From an uncultured Lachnospira sp. (lineage in GTDB: Bacteria; Bacillota; Clostridia; Lachnospirales; Lachnospiraceae): DNA of 6,640 nt. The notes beneath the pieces were generated by a model. That model did no database searches and was not told where the DNA came from. It saw nothing but the letters and a program-made list of their open reading frames with translations. This document shows positions 5,283-6,640 of this stretch, in pieces. The stretch spans positions 1 through 6,640 of the forward strand of contig CAMZGB010000054.1 of assembly GCA_947306285.1 (NCBI GenBank). Direction: 5' to 3'. A program made the position numbers and the translations under genes. How positions within the stretch are numbered: the first letter of the stretch is position 1; the number at the start of each line of letters is the position of its first letter.

Positions 5283-6640
5283 AACTTTATTAATTGTTGA
5301 TGATCTAAAAAAAGACCGCGATAAGATTAAAAAGATTATTTCAGAATCGGAAGTAAACGTTGGTCAGATATTTGAATGTTCAAATGGTAAAGAAGCATTA
5401 GAAATCATTGATAATAATGATATTGATGTAATGTTTACTGATGTTGAAATGCCAGAACTAGACGGTATTGAATTAATCAAAACTTTAAAGGAAGATAAAA
5501 AGCTTCCTTTGACGGCTATTATTAGTATTCATGAAGATTTCGGTTATGCTGTTGATGCTTTTACAAATGGGGTTAAAAAATATGTTGTAAAACCTATTAC
5601 AAAAAAGAAACTTAATGCTGTATTAGAAGAATTTGCAGAGGAAATGCAAAAATTCTATAAAACTAGAAAGTCGGTTTTCCAGCGTGTTAGTTACATGATG
5701 TTCTATGACAATATTACTCCAAATGAGGTTATTAGCATTTGTGATGATGCAAAGCCTTACTTGAACTTTAATGAGTATATTGTATTCTGTCTAAGTGCAG
5801 GCGATGATACTGAAGATTATACAAAAGAAGATAAATATTATTTTATCAAGGGCGAAGAGTTCCTAGATATGATAATTTGTGATATCAAATACAAAGATGA
5901 AGTTATTTCTAAAGTGAAAAACTTGTATGTTGGTATATCAACACCGTTTACAAATATTCTTGATTTGAAGCAGGCATTTTGTGAAGCTATGGAGATGAGA
6001 AAGACTGCTTTCATGGTTTCTGATCATGTAGTTGATTTTTCAGAGTTTAACCAACCTGTTTTCGAATACGAGTACGGTGCAAAGTTGATGATGCATACAG
6101 CCAACCTAATTTGTTCGAACAAAATGAATGAGGCTTTGAAACAACTTGAGTTATTTATGCAAGGTGTTAAGAATCACAAGTATTCTATTGACGAGTTTCA
6201 AGAGCAAGTTCGTATTATAATTACGACCGCTATGAATATTTATAAGAGTATGCTTGGTGACAAAGAAAACGAAGTCAAAGAAATACTTGATATGTATAGA
6301 TTCCAGAACTTGGATGAGTATATGGATGTTCTAAGACAGTGGGTTGATCGATTTGACGAGTTGGTTAATAGCGATGCCGACGAACATATGACTATCAAGA
6401 AGATGAATGACGCTGTTGACTATATTAAGGCAAATTACAGCAAAGATTTGAATATGGCAGTTGTTTCTAACTATATTTCTATGAATTATTCATTGTTCTC
6501 ATATACATTTAAACGTTATGTTGGTACAAACTTCGTTAACTATTTGAAGAATATTCGTATTGGTGAAGCTAAAAAGTTGCTTATCGAGACAGATATGAAG
6601 GTGCATGAGATATCAAAAGCAGTAGGATATGAACATGAAA
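5275..6640 (+). CDS. Response regulator, receiver + GGDEF-like middle domain + AraC-type HTH (YesN type); 3' end cut by the window
   Basis: 455 complete codons are visible and the frame is open to the right edge. Residues 1-120 are a receiver: LLIVDD (Asp9, Asp10), phospho-acceptor Asp56 in FTDVEMPELDG, Ser84 at the usual Thr/Ser position and Lys106 in VVKPI, so it looks phosphorylatable. About 165-255 looks like the degenerate GGDEF-like domain of YesN/CdaR-type regulators (YIVFCLSAGDD, NLYVGISTPF, LKQAFCEAMEMRKTAF). A helical linker follows (about 265-365). From about 375 an AraC HTH pair begins (MNDAVDYIKANY, FSYTFKRYVGTNFVNYLKNIRI, HEISKAVGYEHE); the end of the second HTH is outside. Such proteins usually answer to a membrane sensor kinase and control sugar-uptake or stress genes; no kinase is seen here, and one may follow to the right. 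The start overlaps the RNase stop by 8 nt with an internal ribosome binding site, so translation is probably coupled. The target genes cannot be inferred. Confidence 0.93.
   Translation, partial: MIRTLLIVDDLKKDRDKIKKIISESEVNVGQIFECSNGKEALEIIDNNDIDVMFTDVEMPELDGIELIKTLKEDKKLPLTAIISIHEDFGYAVDAFTNGVKKYVVKPITKKKLNAVLEEFAEEMQKFYKTRKSVFQRVSYMMFYDNITPNEVISICDDAKPYLNFNEYIVFCLSAGDDTEDYTKEDKYYFIKGEEFLDMIICDIKYKDEVISKVKNLYVGISTPFTNILDLKQAFCEAMEMRKTAFMVSDHVVDFSEFNQPVFEYEYGAKLMMHTANLICSNKMNEALKQLELFMQGVKNHKYSIDEFQEQVRIIITTAMNIYKSMLGDKENEVKEILDMYRFQNLDEYMDVLRQWVDRFDELVNSDADEHMTIKKMNDAVDYIKANYSKDLNMAVVSNYISMNYSLFSYTFKRYVGTNFVNYLKNIRIGEAKKLLIETDMKVHEISKAVGYEHE

Overview
The window is AT-rich, with short Gram-positive-style intergenic gaps, strong AGGAGG-type ribosome binding sites and tightly overlapping genes. 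Together with the gene types (HisIE with a HisA/HisF-like N-terminal extension, split radical-SAM/DUF2344 pair next to an RNase E/G gene, YesN-type AraC response regulator), this suggests a low-G+C member of the Clostridia, most likely Lachnospiraceae. That assignment rests on resemblance recalled from memory, not on a search.

Region 1 (1-1061, + strand) is a histidine biosynthesis gene. It is bifunctional HisIE (phosphoribosyl-AMP cyclohydrolase plus phosphoribosyl-ATP pyrophosphatase) carrying a degenerate HisF/HisA-like half barrel at its N-terminus; the start codon is cut by the left edge of the window. A strong inverted repeat at 1065-1096 ends it and probably also ends the convergent gene that follows.

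Region 2 (1095-1760, - strand) is a single small PHP-domain metallohydrolase with its own clear promoter. A 65-bp gap (1761-1825) separates it from the next transcription unit. In that gap two divergent promoters overlap; the rightward one places +1 on the A of the ATG of the radical SAM gene, which implies a leaderless mRNA.

Region 3 (1826 to the right edge, + strand) is a compact four-gene unit: radical SAM protein of the TIGR03960 type, its partner DUF2344/TIGR03936 'radical SAM-linked' protein (11-nt overlap), an unusually short RNase E/G homologue (abutting, GTG start), and a receiver/GGDEF-like/AraC response regulator (8-nt overlap) that runs off the window. The first three form a gene neighbourhood common in Firmicutes, usually continued by ribosomal protein genes; here a signalling gene follows instead. 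Overlaps and lack of internal terminators imply co-transcription and translational coupling. The RNase homologue keeps the catalytic Asp-Asn-Asp residues but lacks the 5'-sensor segment and the zinc-link cysteines.

I see no tRNA, rRNA, CRISPR array, insertion sequence or phage gene. Nothing here is clearly a wholly new system. The most unusual items are the reduced RNase E/G, the leaderless divergent promoter pair, the inactive HisF-like half barrel on HisIE, and the response regulator coupled to the RNase gene.
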